A DNA stretch of 41,415 nt from Legionella maceachernii (GCF_900167045.1 NZ_FUXJ01000024.1:1-41415), one strand, 5' to 3'; shown: positions 8,389 to 18,594, numbered from the stretch's first letter. A program made the numbers and translations. Notes: generated by a model not told the origin, from the sequence alone.

Positions 8389-8410
8389 AGAAATGGCACG
8401 ACTCTATCAT
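8383..8410 (+). promoter_or_regulatory. bioB promoter
   Basis: A perfect -35 TTGACA (8383-8388) and a -10 TATCAT (8405-8410) with a 16-base spacer. The -35 is the right half-site of the BirA operator, which gives a direct repression mechanism. The transcript would start near 8417, about 24 bases before the bioB GTG. Confidence 0.75.
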
Positions 8411-8440
8411 GTCCGGCATGATAAAAAAAAGGGGTAATCA

Positions 8441-9394
8441 GTGAGTAAAAACAGTCACCGTTGGACATTAGCAGAAGTAGCCCGAATTTATGAGCAGCCG
8501 TTTAATACGCTATTGTACACTGCGCACAGTATTCACAAAGAAAACCATGATGCAAATGCATTGCAGTTGGCAAAATTACTCAGCATTAAAACAGGAGCTT
8601 GTCCCGAAGATTGTGGATACTGTTCACAAAGCGGGCATTATACGACTCATATAGAAAAAGAAAAATTAATGACGGTGGAGCAAGTACTGGCCAAAGCCAC
8701 TGAAGCGAAAGCCAATGGCGCCAAACGTTTTTGCATGGGTGCTGCGTGGCGTTGCCCACCTAATAAGGCTATGCCTGAATTGAAGGCAATGATCGAAGGG
8801 GTAAAAGCAATGGGACTCGAAGCCTGCATGACTTTGGGTATGTTGGAGAAAGATCAAGCTGAAGCATTAAAAGACGCAGGTTTGGATTTTTACAACCACA
8901 ATATCGATACCTCACCGTCTTATTACGATAAAGTGGTCACCACCCGGCGTTTTAGCGAAAGATTAGAGACGTTGGAAAACGTGCGGCAAGCCGGCATTAA
9001 AGTGTGTTGTGGAGGTATTTTAGGTTTAGGTGAAACCCGGGACGATCGTATTGAGTTTCTCTTCACCTTGGCGAACATGGAGACTCCTCCTGAAAGTGTG
9101 CCTATTAACCGACTCATTCCTGTCGAGGGAACACCTCTTGCCAGCGCAAAGCAGGTCGAAGGAATAGAGTTAGTACGCACAATTGCCACAGCACGAATAC
9201 TCATGCCCACCAGTGCGATACGTTTGACGGCAGGGCGAACGGAAATGAGCGACGAGTTGCAAGCTCTTTGCTACTTTGCCGGGGCGAATTCCGTGTTTAT
9301 TGGAGGGAAACTACTCACCGAAGCAAATCCTGAGTGTGATGCTGACCGTGTTTTATTTAAAAAATTAGGACTAAGAGCTTTTGCTGAAGCATGA
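8441..9394 (+). CDS. bioB: Biotin synthase (BioB)
   Basis: A 317-residue radical SAM enzyme inserting sulfur into dethiobiotin. The GTG start at 8441 follows an AGGGGT ribosome binding site. The cluster-binding CxxxCxxC is at C54, C58 and C61 (GACPEDCGYCSQ). FCMGAAWR, YNHNIDTSP and CCGGILGLGET follow in family order, and the C-terminal RLTAGR supplies the Arg ligand of the [2Fe-2S] cluster. It is the first gene of bioBFHD; its last 4 bases overlap bioF. Confidence 0.96.
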   Translation: MSKNSHRWTLAEVARIYEQPFNTLLYTAHSIHKENHDANALQLAKLLSIKTGACPEDCGYCSQSGHYTTHIEKEKLMTVEQVLAKATEAKANGAKRFCMGAAWRCPPNKAMPELKAMIEGVKAMGLEACMTLGMLEKDQAEALKDAGLDFYNHNIDTSPSYYDKVVTTRRFSERLETLENVRQAGIKVCCGGILGLGETRDDRIEFLFTLANMETPPESVPINRLIPVEGTPLASAKQVEGIELVRTIATARILMPTSAIRLTAGRTEMSDELQALCYFAGANSVFIGGKLLTEANPECDADRVLFKKLGLRAFAEA

Positions 9395-10551
9395 TAAACC
9401 AAGCACTCATTGAGCATTTATCTCAACTTAAGCAACGCGGTCTTCATCGTAAGCGACTCTTAAGTGGAGTTGATAAAGAAATAATTAATTTTAGTTCCAA
9501 CGATTATCTTTCATTATCTGAAGAATGGTGTATTCGCAACGCTTTCCAAAAAGGGTTTGCTCACCATGCCTCAGGGAGTGGAGGGTCAATGGTTATCTGC
9601 GGTTATCATCAAAGCCACCGCGAGTTAGAGTGTGCTTTTTCACAAGCTTTAGGTGTTGATGATGCGCTTTTATTCAGCTCGGGTTATGCGGCCAATTTAG
9701 GCGTTGTATCCTTATTTGCTCATTTTAATGCTCATTTTTTCATTGATAAAGGCGCCCATGCCTCATTCTATGATGGTTTGCGGCTAACCAATAGCCTTTA
9801 TACACGCTATCCACACAACGATCTTCAAAATTTAGCCAGTAAATTACAATCAAGTCATTCAAATCCCGTTGTGATTGCGGAAAGTGTTTTCAGTATGAGT
9901 GGACAAGAAACTGATCTTCGTAAACTGTCTAACTTGTGTGTTCACTATGGCACGGATTGTGTGGTTGACGAAGCGCATGCTTTTGGCATTTTAGGTGAGC
10001 AAGGCTTAGGTGCAGTGAAACAATATGGCTTAAGTCAACAAGAGATTCCCCTACGGATCATTCCTCTTGGCAAAGCATTTGCTTTTCAGGGTGCAGTGGT
10101 TGCGGGACAAAGCGAATGGATCGATGCTCTATTGCAATTGGCTCGTTCTCATATCTATTCCACTGCAGTAAGCCCAGCACTTGCTTATGGCATACGGGAA
10201 ACTTTAGCGTTCATGCTCAAAGCAGAGGATAGACGACAAAAGCTCCGAGATTTAATTGCCTATTTCCAGAGGGCCATTAAGGAGTCTCCTCTAAAATGGC
10301 GCAATTCCTCAACCCCCATTCAACAATTGCAGCTCGGTTGTCCACACAAAGCATTGGCTTATGCGAACGAATTGCGAGCTCGAGGCCTTTTTTGTCAGGC
10401 AATGCGTGAGCCGACGGTGAGTAAGAAAGACACCGGGTTAAGAGTGATTTTAAATTATCATCATGAGCCGGAGGATGTCGATAAATTGCTCATTGAGCTT
10501 GAGCGAATTAGGTGGATGGCGCATAAAAAGCCAGCCATTGTTAATTCTTAA
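9391..10551 (+). CDS. bioF: 8-amino-7-oxononanoate synthase (BioF)
   Basis: A 386-residue PLP-dependent alpha-oxoamine synthase that condenses pimeloyl-ACP/CoA with L-alanine to form KAPA. Motifs in order: INFSSNDYLSLS near 30, ASGSGGSMVICGYHQSHRELE near 60, LFSSGYAANLG, VVDEAHAFGILGEQGLG, and IIPLGKAFAFQGA with the Schiff-base lysine. The ATGA overlap with bioB indicates coupled translation. Length is normal. Confidence 0.95.
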   Translation: MINQALIEHLSQLKQRGLHRKRLLSGVDKEIINFSSNDYLSLSEEWCIRNAFQKGFAHHASGSGGSMVICGYHQSHRELECAFSQALGVDDALLFSSGYAANLGVVSLFAHFNAHFFIDKGAHASFYDGLRLTNSLYTRYPHNDLQNLASKLQSSHSNPVVIAESVFSMSGQETDLRKLSNLCVHYGTDCVVDEAHAFGILGEQGLGAVKQYGLSQQEIPLRIIPLGKAFAFQGAVVAGQSEWIDALLQLARSHIYSTAVSPALAYGIRETLAFMLKAEDRRQKLRDLIAYFQRAIKESPLKWRNSSTPIQQLQLGCPHKALAYANELRARGLFCQAMREPTVSKKDTGLRVILNYHHEPEDVDKLLIELERIRWMAHKKPAIVNS

Positions 10552-10618
10552 AGCAAAGGGACAAGTCTATTGCTAGCACAGCGCGCTTTGTCAGAATTTG
10601 AAACTGAAACGGTAATTT

Positions 10619-11338
10619 ATGAATTTACATATCACAATTAAAGGTCAGGGTTATCCACTAGTGCTTTTCCACGGCTGGGGGTTTGATCATAAAATATGGC
10701 TAAATCTTGCTCAGCAACTTGAAAAAGACTATCACCTCTTTTTAGTTGATTTACCAGGGTTTGGTTTAAGTTCACCAATGGATTGGGAAACCTTTAAACA
10801 GAATTTACTTCAGCGTTTACCTGCACACTTTCATCTTGCGGGCTGGTCTATGGGGGGACTTTTCGCAACAAGGCTGGCTATTGAAGAACCACAACATGTG
10901 ATGCGATTGGTGAACATCGCTTCTTCTCCTCGTTTTATTAAAGAGCAAACATGGCCCGGTGTTGAACAAGCTGTTTTTGAGCAATTTTGTATGAATTTAA
11001 TCACCGATCCTCAGCTTACCCTTTCAGAATTTATTGGTTTACAATTGAAAGATAAAACTTATCAATACGTTAGTGTAGCAATGCCCGAGGCAGCGAGCTT
11101 AAAAGAGGGTTTACATCTATTGGCGAATTGGGATTTGAGAGAAGCACTTCATGCATTGACTAGGCCTGCCCATTTCCTTTTCGGGCGTCTTGATACCATC
11201 ATACCAAGAACCACCCTGGCTGCCATGCAAAAAAACTATCCGCAATTTGATTATTACCTGTTTGGAAAGGCAGCACATATGCCTTTTTTATCTCATCAAA
11301 ATGAATTTATAACCGTCTTAAAGGACATATTGTTATGA
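10619..11338 (+). CDS. bioH: Pimeloyl-ACP methyl ester carboxylesterase (BioH)
   Basis: A 239-residue alpha/beta hydrolase that removes the methyl group introduced by BioC, ending pimelate chain assembly. Nucleophile Ser77 lies in GWSMGG, the acid in FGRLDTIIP and the His in KAAHMPFLS. HGWG at about 18-21 forms the oxyanion region as in E. coli BioH. It lies 67 bases after bioF and overlaps bioD by 4 bases. In many gammaproteobacteria bioC follows bioH; here bioD follows directly. Confidence 0.9.
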   Translation: MNLHITIKGQGYPLVLFHGWGFDHKIWLNLAQQLEKDYHLFLVDLPGFGLSSPMDWETFKQNLLQRLPAHFHLAGWSMGGLFATRLAIEEPQHVMRLVNIASSPRFIKEQTWPGVEQAVFEQFCMNLITDPQLTLSEFIGLQLKDKTYQYVSVAMPEAASLKEGLHLLANWDLREALHALTRPAHFLFGRLDTIIPRTTLAAMQKNYPQFDYYLFGKAAHMPFLSHQNEFITVLKDILL

Positions 11339-11991
11339 AAATTTTTTTTATCACTGGCACGGATACTGATAGTGGTAAGACTTATGTGACTTGCCAATTA
11401 TTGAATTTCTTAAATCAACGCCAACAATCCGCGCTAGCCCTTAAACCGGTCGCTTCCGGATGCGATGAAATCAATGGCCAATTGCTCAGTGCCGATGTCT
11501 TAGCGTTGCAAAAATACAATTGTAATTCCTCTTTGGAAATTAATGGCTGGAAATTTGCGCCACCCATTTCACCGCATATTGCTGCGAAGAAAGTGAATTT
11601 ACACCTGTCAATTCAAAAGATTGCTGATTTTTGCTTCGATGAGCGATTTTCTCATTTTGATTATTTGTTCATCGAAGGAGCAGGCGGCTTAATGGCTCCT
11701 TTAAATGACGAAGAAACGTGGCTGGATTTTTTAAAATGGACACAGATTCCTGCGATTCTAGTGGTTGGCATGCAGCTTGGATGTTTAAATCATGCATTGC
11801 TTACCGATACTGTATTAAAACACAATCGAATTTCTTGTGCTGGATGGATAGCAAATTGCTTAGACAAAGCGATGTTAGCGAAAGATGAAAATATAAAAAC
11901 GCTCTCGTTAAAAATGCATATGCCTCAATTGGCAACTATTTCGTATGAGGGAAGTCTGACCGATGAACATATTTTGCAGAAATTCCAGTGA
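11335..11991 (+). CDS. bioD: ATP-dependent dethiobiotin synthetase (BioD)
   Basis: A 218-residue P-loop enzyme that closes the ureido ring of dethiobiotin from DAPA, CO2 and ATP. The P-loop GTDTDSGKT is at residues 8-16, followed by LKPVASG and the IEGAGGLMAPL block (family: VEGAGG). Length is close to the E. coli enzyme. It is coupled to bioH by an ATGA overlap and is the last bio gene. No clear hairpin terminator follows. Confidence 0.93.
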   Translation: MKIFFITGTDTDSGKTYVTCQLLNFLNQRQQSALALKPVASGCDEINGQLLSADVLALQKYNCNSSLEINGWKFAPPISPHIAAKKVNLHLSIQKIADFCFDERFSHFDYLFIEGAGGLMAPLNDEETWLDFLKWTQIPAILVVGMQLGCLNHALLTDTVLKHNRISCAGWIANCLDKAMLAKDENIKTLSLKMHMPQLATISYEGSLTDEHILQKFQ

Positions 11992-12019
11992 AACTGCTGT
12001 TAATTTACTCAGCTATACA

Positions 12020-12049
12020 TTGTCCATCTCTTGTTTATTAAGCTATAAT
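12020..12049 (+). promoter_or_regulatory. Promoter candidate for the fmdB-DUF502-aspS cluster
   Basis: TTGTCC (12020-12025) and a perfect TATAAT (12044-12049) with an 18-base spacer, in the gap after bioD. Transcription would start near 12056 and leave a leader of about 150 bases before the fmdB-like ATG. Confidence 0.55.
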
Positions 12050-12070
12050 AGTTGGTTTTCAGGTTTACAC

Positions 12071-12157
12071 ATGAAAAGCGTGATGCGCCTGTGTTTTATC
12101 TTCGGAGCTCAGAACCGTTGTTGGGCTGATTGATCTCACGGGGTGCAAAAAGAGGCG
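12071..12157 (+). ncRNA. Structured leader with a possible 20-codon leader peptide
   Basis: A 21-codon frame starts at ATG 12071, 7 bases after an AGGT, and ends at 12133. It encodes MKSVMRLCFIFGAQNRCWAD. Its 3' half lies in a stem-loop, 12106-12127 (AGCTC / GGGCT and AAC / GTT around CGTT, with one G-U pair). An outer stem pairs CGCCT (12086-12090) with AGGCG (12153-12157), extended by TTTT / AAAA. It is not recognised as a known RNA family. A leader controlling the aspS cluster is one reading; a free small RNA or chance pairing are others. Confidence 0.3.
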
Positions 12158-12208
12158 TTTAAATTTTCAGTAGACCCATTATAAAAACAGCTGATTGGAG
12201 AGTCGTTG

Positions 12209-12502
12209 ATGCCAATTTATGAGTATGAATGCACAAGTTGCCATCATCATTTCGATTTAATGCAAAAAATTAGCGATGCACCTGTAAAACAGTGTCCGCA
12301 ATGTTTTGAAAACACAGCAGTACGATTGGTTTCAGCAGCTGGGTTTCAATTAAAAGGAAGTGGTTGGTATGTTACTGATTTTAAAAATAATAAAAAATCA
12401 GAAGCAAAAAAAGAAACCACTACGAACCCCGATAAAAAGACTGAAGATAAGAAAACTGCAGACGCCAAAACGACTACTGGAACAAAAGGTGATTCTGAGT
12501 GA
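12209..12502 (+). CDS. FmdB-family zinc ribbon protein
   Basis: A small protein of 97 residues. The N-terminal half is the FmdB/CxxC_CxxC_SSSS putative regulatory zinc ribbon: MPIYEYECTSCHHHFDLMQ, then CPQC, SAAGFQLKGSGWYVTDF. The four cysteines, in two CxxC pairs, bind zinc. The C-terminal half is low-complexity and rich in K, E and T. The ATG at 12209 with TTGGAG upstream is preferred to the TTG one codon earlier. The gene overlaps DUF502 by 4 bases. In many proteobacteria an fmdB-like gene precedes DUF502 and aspS, as here; the molecular role is not established. Confidence 0.88.
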   Translation: MPIYEYECTSCHHHFDLMQKISDAPVKQCPQCFENTAVRLVSAAGFQLKGSGWYVTDFKNNKKSEAKKETTTNPDKKTEDKKTADAKTTTGTKGDSE

Positions 12503-13122
12503 AATCGAAATCCTTGCGAAGTTATCTTCTTACAGGCTTAGTCGTGTGGTTACCTATTGTAGTCACCTTCGTAGTATTGCGCTTTATTATTGATATTTTA
12601 GACAATACAATGGCCTTGTTGCCTAAAGCGTACCAGCCTGAACAACTCTTTGGATTTCATATTCCTGGGCTCGGTGTAATTATTTCACTGCTTTTGCTTC
12701 TTATAACAGGTATTTTTGCGACCAATTTTTTCGGCTTACGCATTATGGCTTGGGGCGAAGCGATATTAGCTAGAATTCCTCTGGTTCGTTCCATTTACAA
12801 TGCAGCAAAGCAGATTATTCAAGCCGTGTTTGCAACCAATAGCCAAGCTTTTCGTAAAGTGTTGCTGGTTGAATACCCGCGAAAAGGATTATGGACAATC
12901 GCTTTTCTGACTGGAGCACCACATCCAGAAATGAATTCGCTTGCTGGCGAAGACATGGTATCCATTTTTGTGCCGACAACGCCCAATCCGACTTCCGGTT
13001 TTTTCATGATGATTCCTAAGCAGGATGCTATTGAGCTGTCGATGACTATTGACGAAGCATTAAAACTGATTATTTCTTTGGGCGTGATGCAACCAGGATT
13101 GCAACTGCAGCTTGAGAAATAA
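12499..13122 (+). CDS. DUF502 family inner-membrane protein
   Basis: A 207-residue protein with two N-terminal transmembrane helices (about 9-32 and 53-76), then a soluble domain containing the family's IPLVRSIYNAAKQ and TTPNPTSGFFMMIPKQD. The GTG start at 12499 overlaps the fmdB-like stop. The function of DUF502 is unknown in bacteria. It lies 24 bases before aspS, so the three genes look co-transcribed. Confidence 0.88.
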   Translation: MKSKSLRSYLLTGLVVWLPIVVTFVVLRFIIDILDNTMALLPKAYQPEQLFGFHIPGLGVIISLLLLLITGIFATNFFGLRIMAWGEAILARIPLVRSIYNAAKQIIQAVFATNSQAFRKVLLVEYPRKGLWTIAFLTGAPHPEMNSLAGEDMVSIFVPTTPNPTSGFFMMIPKQDAIELSMTIDEALKLIISLGVMQPGLQLQLEK

Positions 13123-13146
13123 ACGAAACATTAAAACAGGTGGCGT

Positions 13147-14928
13147 ATGAGATCACATTATTGTGCAAATGTTAATGAAACAATGACTGGAAAGCCGGTA
13201 AGTGTATGCGGTTGGGTACATAATCGCCGGGATCATGGTGGTGTGATTTTTTTAGATATACGTGACCGTTCAGGGTTAGTCCAAGTGGTCTACGAGCCAG
13301 AACTTGCAAGTGTTTTTGCCATTGCTGAAAGATTACGCCATGAATACGTTGTGCGGGTGCATGGTACTGTCCGCCCAAGACCCGAAGGCATGATCAACGA
13401 AAAAATGGCAACAGGCCGTATTGAAATCTTAGGAACCGAGCTGGAAATATTAAACCAGGCCCAAACGCCCCCATTTCTTCCTGATGAACATCAAACGGTC
13501 AGTGAAGATCTTCGCTATCGCTACCGTTATCTTGATTTAAGGCGAAGTGACATGCAAAATAATTTAACGCTTCGTCATAATTTGAATCGTTTAATACGCG
13601 ATTATTTGAATGCACAAGATTTCCTTGATATTGAAACGCCCATGTTGACTAAGGCCACCCCTGAAGGAGCAAGAGATTACCTCGTTCCTTCGCGCGTTCA
13701 TCCAGGCCAATTTTATGCGTTGCCACAATCACCGCAATTGTTTAAACAGCTATTGATGATGTCTGGTTTTGATAAGTATTATCAAATTGTGCGCTGTTTC
13801 CGTGATGAAGACTTACGTGCGGACAGACAACCTGAATTCACCCAGCTCGATATTGAAATGTCTTTTATCGATGAAAAGGTGATTCAACAATTGATTGAAG
13901 GCATGCTACAGAAAGTATTCAAGGAGATTTTGGACGTTGAGATAGCTAATCCTCTCCCCAGAATGACATATAGAGAAGCAATGCGACGATTTGGCAGTGA
14001 TAAACCTGATCTTCGAATCCCCTTAGAACTGGTTGATGTTGCTGATTTGGTCAAAAATTGCGATTTTAATGTCTTTGCTTCTGCTGCTGAAAACAAAGAA
14101 GGGAGGGTGGTTGCGTTAAAGCTGCCCAATGGTTGTCGCTTAAGCCGCAAAGAGCTAGATGATTATGGCCTGTTTGTTGGTATTTACGGCGCTAAAGGCC
14201 TGGCTTATATCAAAGTCAATGATCGCAGCAAAGGAATTGAAGGCCTACAATCACCCATTCTTAAGTTTCTTTCTGAAGACTGTGTTAATGCCATCCTTAA
14301 TCGCGTTGAAGCGAACACAGGTGATGTCATCTTCTTCGGTGCTGGCCATGAACAAATCGTGAATGAGTCAATGGGCGCTTTACGGATCAAATTAGGCCAT
14401 GATTGTCATTTGGTTGAGTCAGGCTGGCGGTTGCTTTGGGTAGTTGATTGGCCGATGTTTGAAAAAGACATTAAAACGAATCAACTGATTGCTATGCATC
14501 ATCCTTTTACTTCACCGCAGGAATCATCAATTGATTCGCTCAAAGAGAAGCCAACGCAAACACTTGCAAGGGCCTATGATATTGTCATCAATGGATTTGA
14601 AATTGGTGGCGGTTCAATTCGGATCCACCAAACTGCAATGCAGCAAGCAGTGTTTGATATGCTAGGCATTGGAAAAGAAGAGGCGAATGAGAAATTTGGG
14701 TTTTTGCTTGATGCCCTACAATATGGTTGTCCTCCGCATGGCGGAATTGCGTTAGGGATTGACCGATTAGCCATGTTGTTAACTCATTCCAATTCTATCC
14801 GTGATGTCATTGCATTTCCAAAAACACAATCGGCATCTTGTCTGCTGACCGATGCTCCGTCAGCGGTAGGTAATCCACAGCTTAATGAGTTAGGAATTCG
14901 TCTTGCACCTTCTTCACAACCCAAATAA
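13147..14928 (+). CDS. aspS: Aspartate-tRNA ligase
   Basis: A class II aminoacyl-tRNA synthetase of 593 residues, the normal bacterial length. The N-terminal OB-fold anticodon-binding domain (about 1-105) shows [21 protein letters not shown]. The catalytic core has motif 1 ([24 protein letters not shown]), motif 2 ([18 protein letters not shown]) and motif 3 ([14 protein letters not shown]). A GAD insertion domain occupies about 280-420. The long bacterial form is usually either discriminating or Asx-specific; this cannot be decided here. An AGGTGGCG ribosome binding site precedes ATG 13147. Its 3' end overlaps the channel gene if that starts at 14903. Confidence 0.96.
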   Translation: MRSHYCANVNETMTGKPVSVCGWVHNRRDHGGVIFLDIRDRSGLVQVVYEPELASVFAIAERLRHEYVVRVHGTVRPRPEGMINEKMATGRIEILGTELEILNQAQTPPFLPDEHQTVSEDLRYRYRYLDLRRSDMQNNLTLRHNLNRLIRDYLNAQDFLDIETPMLTKATPEGARDYLVPSRVHPGQFYALPQSPQLFKQLLMMSGFDKYYQIVRCFRDEDLRADRQPEFTQLDIEMSFIDEKVIQQLIEGMLQKVFKEILDVEIANPLPRMTYREAMRRFGSDKPDLRIPLELVDVADLVKNCDFNVFASAAENKEGRVVALKLPNGCRLSRKELDDYGLFVGIYGAKGLAYIKVNDRSKGIEGLQSPILKFLSEDCVNAILNRVEANTGDVIFFGAGHEQIVNESMGALRIKLGHDCHLVESGWRLLWVVDWPMFEKDIKTNQLIAMHHPFTSPQESSIDSLKEKPTQTLARAYDIVINGFEIGGGSIRIHQTAMQQAVFDMLGIGKEEANEKFGFLLDALQYGCPPHGGIALGIDRLAMLLTHSNSIRDVIAFPKTQSASCLLTDAPSAVGNPQLNELGIRLAPSSQPK

Positions 14929-17869
14929 CTTGAAGCGATCGAATGCCAGCGTAATCTGGCATCGATTGTGGTTTTATTTGTTCCTCAGTCTGGCTTTATT
15001 TTGGCCATACTTAACCCCGCTTTATGCAAAATCAGATGGAAGCGCTAATAAATTAATCGAGTATCTGGTTCAGGAAAAAAATAATCTCACGCAAGCCCTT
15101 AATGAAACAAAGCTCATTGCCCCCCCTGCTAATCAAGCACAGTATGATAAACGCATGCAAGAAAATCGTGCAATGCTGGTATTAAATCGCGCAAAAACGA
15201 CCAGTTTGGAGAGTTTTCTTGTTAATCAGAGGAAACTACAACAAGATTACACACTACGGCTAAAAAAGTTACAGCAATCTCCTTTGTCCGATAATAATCA
15301 GATCAGTGCGCAGCAACGCATATCGAATTTAAATACTCTCCTTGAGATCAATAAAAAAGGAATTGAATTAATCAGCGAAGATTTAGCGTTGGCCAATCGC
15401 TATCAAGATGCTTTAACTGTGCAATCACAACAATTGGAGCTATGGAAGTCCAAAAACCAGATGCATCAACAGTTGGAAAAATTACGCGCGCAAGAAGACA
15501 GACTTCGCGAATCGTTAGAAAAGCTTTATGAAAATAGTATTAAGCTTCAACAACAGGCTCAATCAGGCATGGATACTGTGCCTAATTATACGCTAGAAGC
15601 GCGGCTATTATTAAATAATCAAGTCATTAATTTAACACAGTATAAAATTGCTGAAATCGATTTGCAGAAAAAATTAGTCAAAGCAGATTATAAACTCGAA
15701 AAAAGCCCTGATATCAGAACTCTGCAAGCTGTCACAGAAACTTATAAAAATGCCATTACCCAATTGGTGGAAATGGAAGAGTCGTTAAAAAAAATGGTGA
15801 GTATGCTCAATAGCGAACAACTTCAATTTACCGATGCTAATTTGAAACAACAGTTTGCTGCTTTAATTCGCATCATCAATTCCAAAATTGAAGGCATTGT
15901 TATCCAGCAACAAACACTGCAAGAAGATCTCGAGAACCATGAACAAGAATTAAAAAAGCAGTTATCCGTCAGGCAAAGTTTATCAGAGTATCGCATTGAT
16001 AGTTGGCCAACCATCATCGAGCAAGTTTCAAAAATTCCAAGTCAATTTTATAGCTATATCAAATCATTAGTTCTCAAAGTGAAGGATAATTATTTGTGGT
16101 TAGATGTTCTTCCAGCCACTTTACTATGGGTAGCATTGACGTTGGTCGTCATTGTTTCTTTCGGTTTACATAAGTTATTAAAACGGCTAACTCGAGATAA
16201 AGAGCGTTCACGCTTATCTGGCCATTTATACACAGGAACTTTGACTCTGCTAAGTCGCAATTTGCCGCATTTAACTGCTGCTACATGCCTTCTTTTTTTA
16301 CTTTATTTTAATCATGTTTTATTCGCTAATTATCAATTACTACTGAACTTAGTCGGGGTCTGGCTTACTTTTCGTACTCTGATTTTAATTGCTAGTTTAG
16401 CGCTATTAGAGCGAGTGAGTGATTCATCAGGTAAAGATGTGAGTTTATTTTACCGTCTAAAATGGCTGCTACTAACGGGAGGGTGGGCGACCGCATTAAT
16501 GGTTATTTCCAATGAGTTACCTTTACCCTCGATACTCCAAGATATTTTTAGCCGTTTGTTTATGTTGTTTTTAGTTGCTGTTTCAGTGGTAGGATGGCGT
16601 TCAAAAGAAGTGATTACCCATATCTTACACCCTCTACTGAAATCGAAACGGCGTTATTTTCGCAATGCTGCGATGCTACTTGTGGTTCTCATTCCGCTCA
16701 CTCTATTTACTACGGCAATTATAGGACTCGTTGGCTATATCAATCTTGCTTGGACTATGAGCCGCTATCAAATGCAAATCCTCTTACTGATTTCAGGCTA
16801 TGTATTGATTCGAGGCATGCTTTTTGACGCTCTGGAGCTATTATCAGAATGGATGATTTCTACCCTAAGCAACGGTTGGCTGTGGATAGAAGTTGTATTA
16901 AAACCTTTGGATAAAATATTCCGTGTGTTGTTGTTTATCGCTAGCGTTTTTATTTTATTCCAGCTATTTGGGTGGCAGTCAGATTCCGCGGTCATTTTGA
17001 GTTTACGTGAGTACAGTGAATACCCACTGGTTAATTTATCAGGTATTCATATTACTCCTTTGAGTGTGCTTGAATTTCTTATATTGCTTTCTATTTTTGT
17101 TTGGGTAGCTAAGTGGACGCGGGAATTTTGTTACCGTTGGCTTTATCGCGATGCAAGGGATGCAGGTATTCGCAATAGCTTATCCGTCTTTACGCAGTAT
17201 GCCATTATTTTAATTGGTGGCTTAATTACCTTACGCGTTTTGGGATTAGATTTTAGCGGTATGTCCATGGTCATTGGTGGTCTGGCGGTGGGGATGGGGT
17301 TTGGCTTGCGCGATTTTGCTTCCAATATTGTCGGCGGGATAATGCTACTCATTGAGAGACCTGTAAGGGAAGGAGACCTGATAACCATTGGTAATTATGA
17401 AGGACGAGTAGCCCACATTGGTATCCGCTCCATGCGTGTTTCCTCTTGGGATAATATGGAAGTGCTTATCCCTAATGCAGAAACGTTTAATAAGCCGTTC
17501 ACTAATTGGACTCATCAAGACAGCATCGTTCGCACCGTGGTGCCCATAAAAGTAAGCCGATCAGATGACCCTGAAATGATTCAGCAAATTATTTTTGATG
17601 CATTAGCGAGTATCCCTGAAATTGTTCTCGATCCACCAGCGCAGGTCTTTTTAAAGCAAATTGATGACGCGTTAATTGAATTTGAGGTGCGTTATTTTAT
17701 CAATGTTCAAATTCATACTCGCTTTGAAATTCGCTCTAAACTTTTATTTGATATCATGGCAAGGTTTAAAGCTGCGGGAGTTAAACCGCCAATACCGCCC
17801 ATCAGCATAGAATTAAAAGAAGGTGAAGATGAAGCACCTGTTTTTATCAAAAAGAAAGTTGAACAATGA
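14903..17869 (+). CDS. MscK/MscM-like mechanosensitive ion channel
   Basis: A 988-residue channel of the large MscS subclass. A signal peptide ends near LYAKS (about residue 42). A periplasmic coiled-coil domain follows (about 45-380, rich in Q, L, E). A membrane domain of about 11 helices spans roughly 400-790. The MscS core carries the pore helix [34 protein letters not shown] and a cytoplasmic beta domain. It opens under membrane tension to release solutes on osmotic downshift. The 5' end is uncertain: only TTG codons are available (14903, inside aspS, or 14930, just after its stop) and neither has a clear ribosome binding site. Length is shorter than E. coli MscK (about 1120). Confidence 0.85.
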   Translation: MHLLHNPNNLKRSNASVIWHRLWFYLFLSLALFWPYLTPLYAKSDGSANKLIEYLVQEKNNLTQALNETKLIAPPANQAQYDKRMQENRAMLVLNRAKTTSLESFLVNQRKLQQDYTLRLKKLQQSPLSDNNQISAQQRISNLNTLLEINKKGIELISEDLALANRYQDALTVQSQQLELWKSKNQMHQQLEKLRAQEDRLRESLEKLYENSIKLQQQAQSGMDTVPNYTLEARLLLNNQVINLTQYKIAEIDLQKKLVKADYKLEKSPDIRTLQAVTETYKNAITQLVEMEESLKKMVSMLNSEQLQFTDANLKQQFAALIRIINSKIEGIVIQQQTLQEDLENHEQELKKQLSVRQSLSEYRIDSWPTIIEQVSKIPSQFYSYIKSLVLKVKDNYLWLDVLPATLLWVALTLVVIVSFGLHKLLKRLTRDKERSRLSGHLYTGTLTLLSRNLPHLTAATCLLFLLYFNHVLFANYQLLLNLVGVWLTFRTLILIASLALLERVSDSSGKDVSLFYRLKWLLLTGGWATALMVISNELPLPSILQDIFSRLFMLFLVAVSVVGWRSKEVITHILHPLLKSKRRYFRNAAMLLVVLIPLTLFTTAIIGLVGYINLAWTMSRYQMQILLLISGYVLIRGMLFDALELLSEWMISTLSNGWLWIEVVLKPLDKIFRVLLFIASVFILFQLFGWQSDSAVILSLREYSEYPLVNLSGIHITPLSVLEFLILLSIFVWVAKWTREFCYRWLYRDARDAGIRNSLSVFTQYAIILIGGLITLRVLGLDFSGMSMVIGGLAVGMGFGLRDFASNIVGGIMLLIERPVREGDLITIGNYEGRVAHIGIRSMRVSSWDNMEVLIPNAETFNKPFTNWTHQDSIVRTVVPIKVSRSDDPEMIQQIIFDALASIPEIVLDPPAQVFLKQIDDALIEFEVRYFINVQIHTRFEIRSKLLFDIMARFKAAGVKPPIPPISIELKEGEDEAPVFIKKKVEQ

Positions 17870-18503
17870 AGAAGAACTTTTGGATCAGTGTCGCTTAATA
17901 GAAGGGGTAAGTTTTTCCCAATTGGCAGACACCTTGCAAATAGCGATACCCACTGAGAGACAACGACGCAAAGGTTGGGCTGGACTTGCAATCGAACTTG
18001 CTTTAGGTACGACTGCAGGAACCAAATCCATCCCCGATTTTTCAGAGCTCGGTATCGAGCTTAAGACCTTGCCTCTGAATGAGAAAGGAAAACCGGCAGA
18101 ATCCACTTTCGTGACCAGTATCCCTCTCCTGACTATTCACCAACAAAGCTGGGTCACTTCTCAATGTTATGCCAAGTTAAAACGTGTTTTATGGTTGCCG
18201 ATCGAAGGGGACCAAAAAATTCCTTTTGAGCATCGTCGCATTGGCCGAGGGTTTTTATGGTCCCCTAATCAGGCTGAAGAAGCAATACTCGCTGCAGATT
18301 GGCATGAATTGGTGTCGATGATTGGAATGGGGCGTTTGGATGAGATTCACGCAGGTATAGGACAGTATTTGCAAGTAAGGCCGAAAGCTGCGAATGCCAA
18401 GTCCCTGTGTTATGGTTTCGATAGCGAGGGATCCAAAATTTTAACATTGCCCCGCGGTTTTTATTTACGCAGTCGCTTCACTGAACAGATTATAATTCCT
18501 TAA
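17829..18503 (+). CDS. mutH: DNA mismatch repair endonuclease MutH
   Basis: A type II-restriction-like endonuclease that nicks the unmethylated strand at hemimethylated GATC during MutSL-directed repair. The catalytic residues lie in DFSELGIELKT: counted from ATG 17829 they fall at D70, E77 and K79, the numbers used in E. coli MutH, which supports this start over ATG 17823. Other family blocks: RKGWAGLAIELALG, LKRVLWLPIEGD, YLQVRPKAANAKSL and ILTLPRGFYL. Length is 224 (229 in E. coli). It overlaps the channel gene by 41 bases in another frame. dam and mutSL are not in the window. Confidence 0.93.
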   Translation: MKHLFLSKRKLNNEEELLDQCRLIEGVSFSQLADTLQIAIPTERQRRKGWAGLAIELALGTTAGTKSIPDFSELGIELKTLPLNEKGKPAESTFVTSIPLLTIHQQSWVTSQCYAKLKRVLWLPIEGDQKIPFEHRRIGRGFLWSPNQAEEAILAADWHELVSMIGMGRLDEIHAGIGQYLQVRPKAANAKSLCYGFDSEGSKILTLPRGFYLRSRFTEQIIIP

Positions 18504-18594
18504 CATAGGTTTAGCCTTTGCCCAACCTTAAGATAGTTCGATTGTCTAAAATTGTTAGACCAGTGCCAAATCCTTCCTAAAAATTTATTTAATC

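Noticed and set aside
8357-8419. Longer bioA start at 8419
   Set aside because: It would put the BirA operator inside the gene and add residues not seen at the family N-terminus.
12056-12208. 6S RNA or another known small RNA before fmdB
   Set aside because: The stems do not match the 6S central bubble or the SRP, tmRNA or RNase P patterns I know; kept only as an unnamed structured leader.
17823-17828. Earlier mutH start at 17823
   Set aside because: The ATG at 17829 gives catalytic residue numbers identical to E. coli MutH; the two differ by only two codons, so this is a preference.
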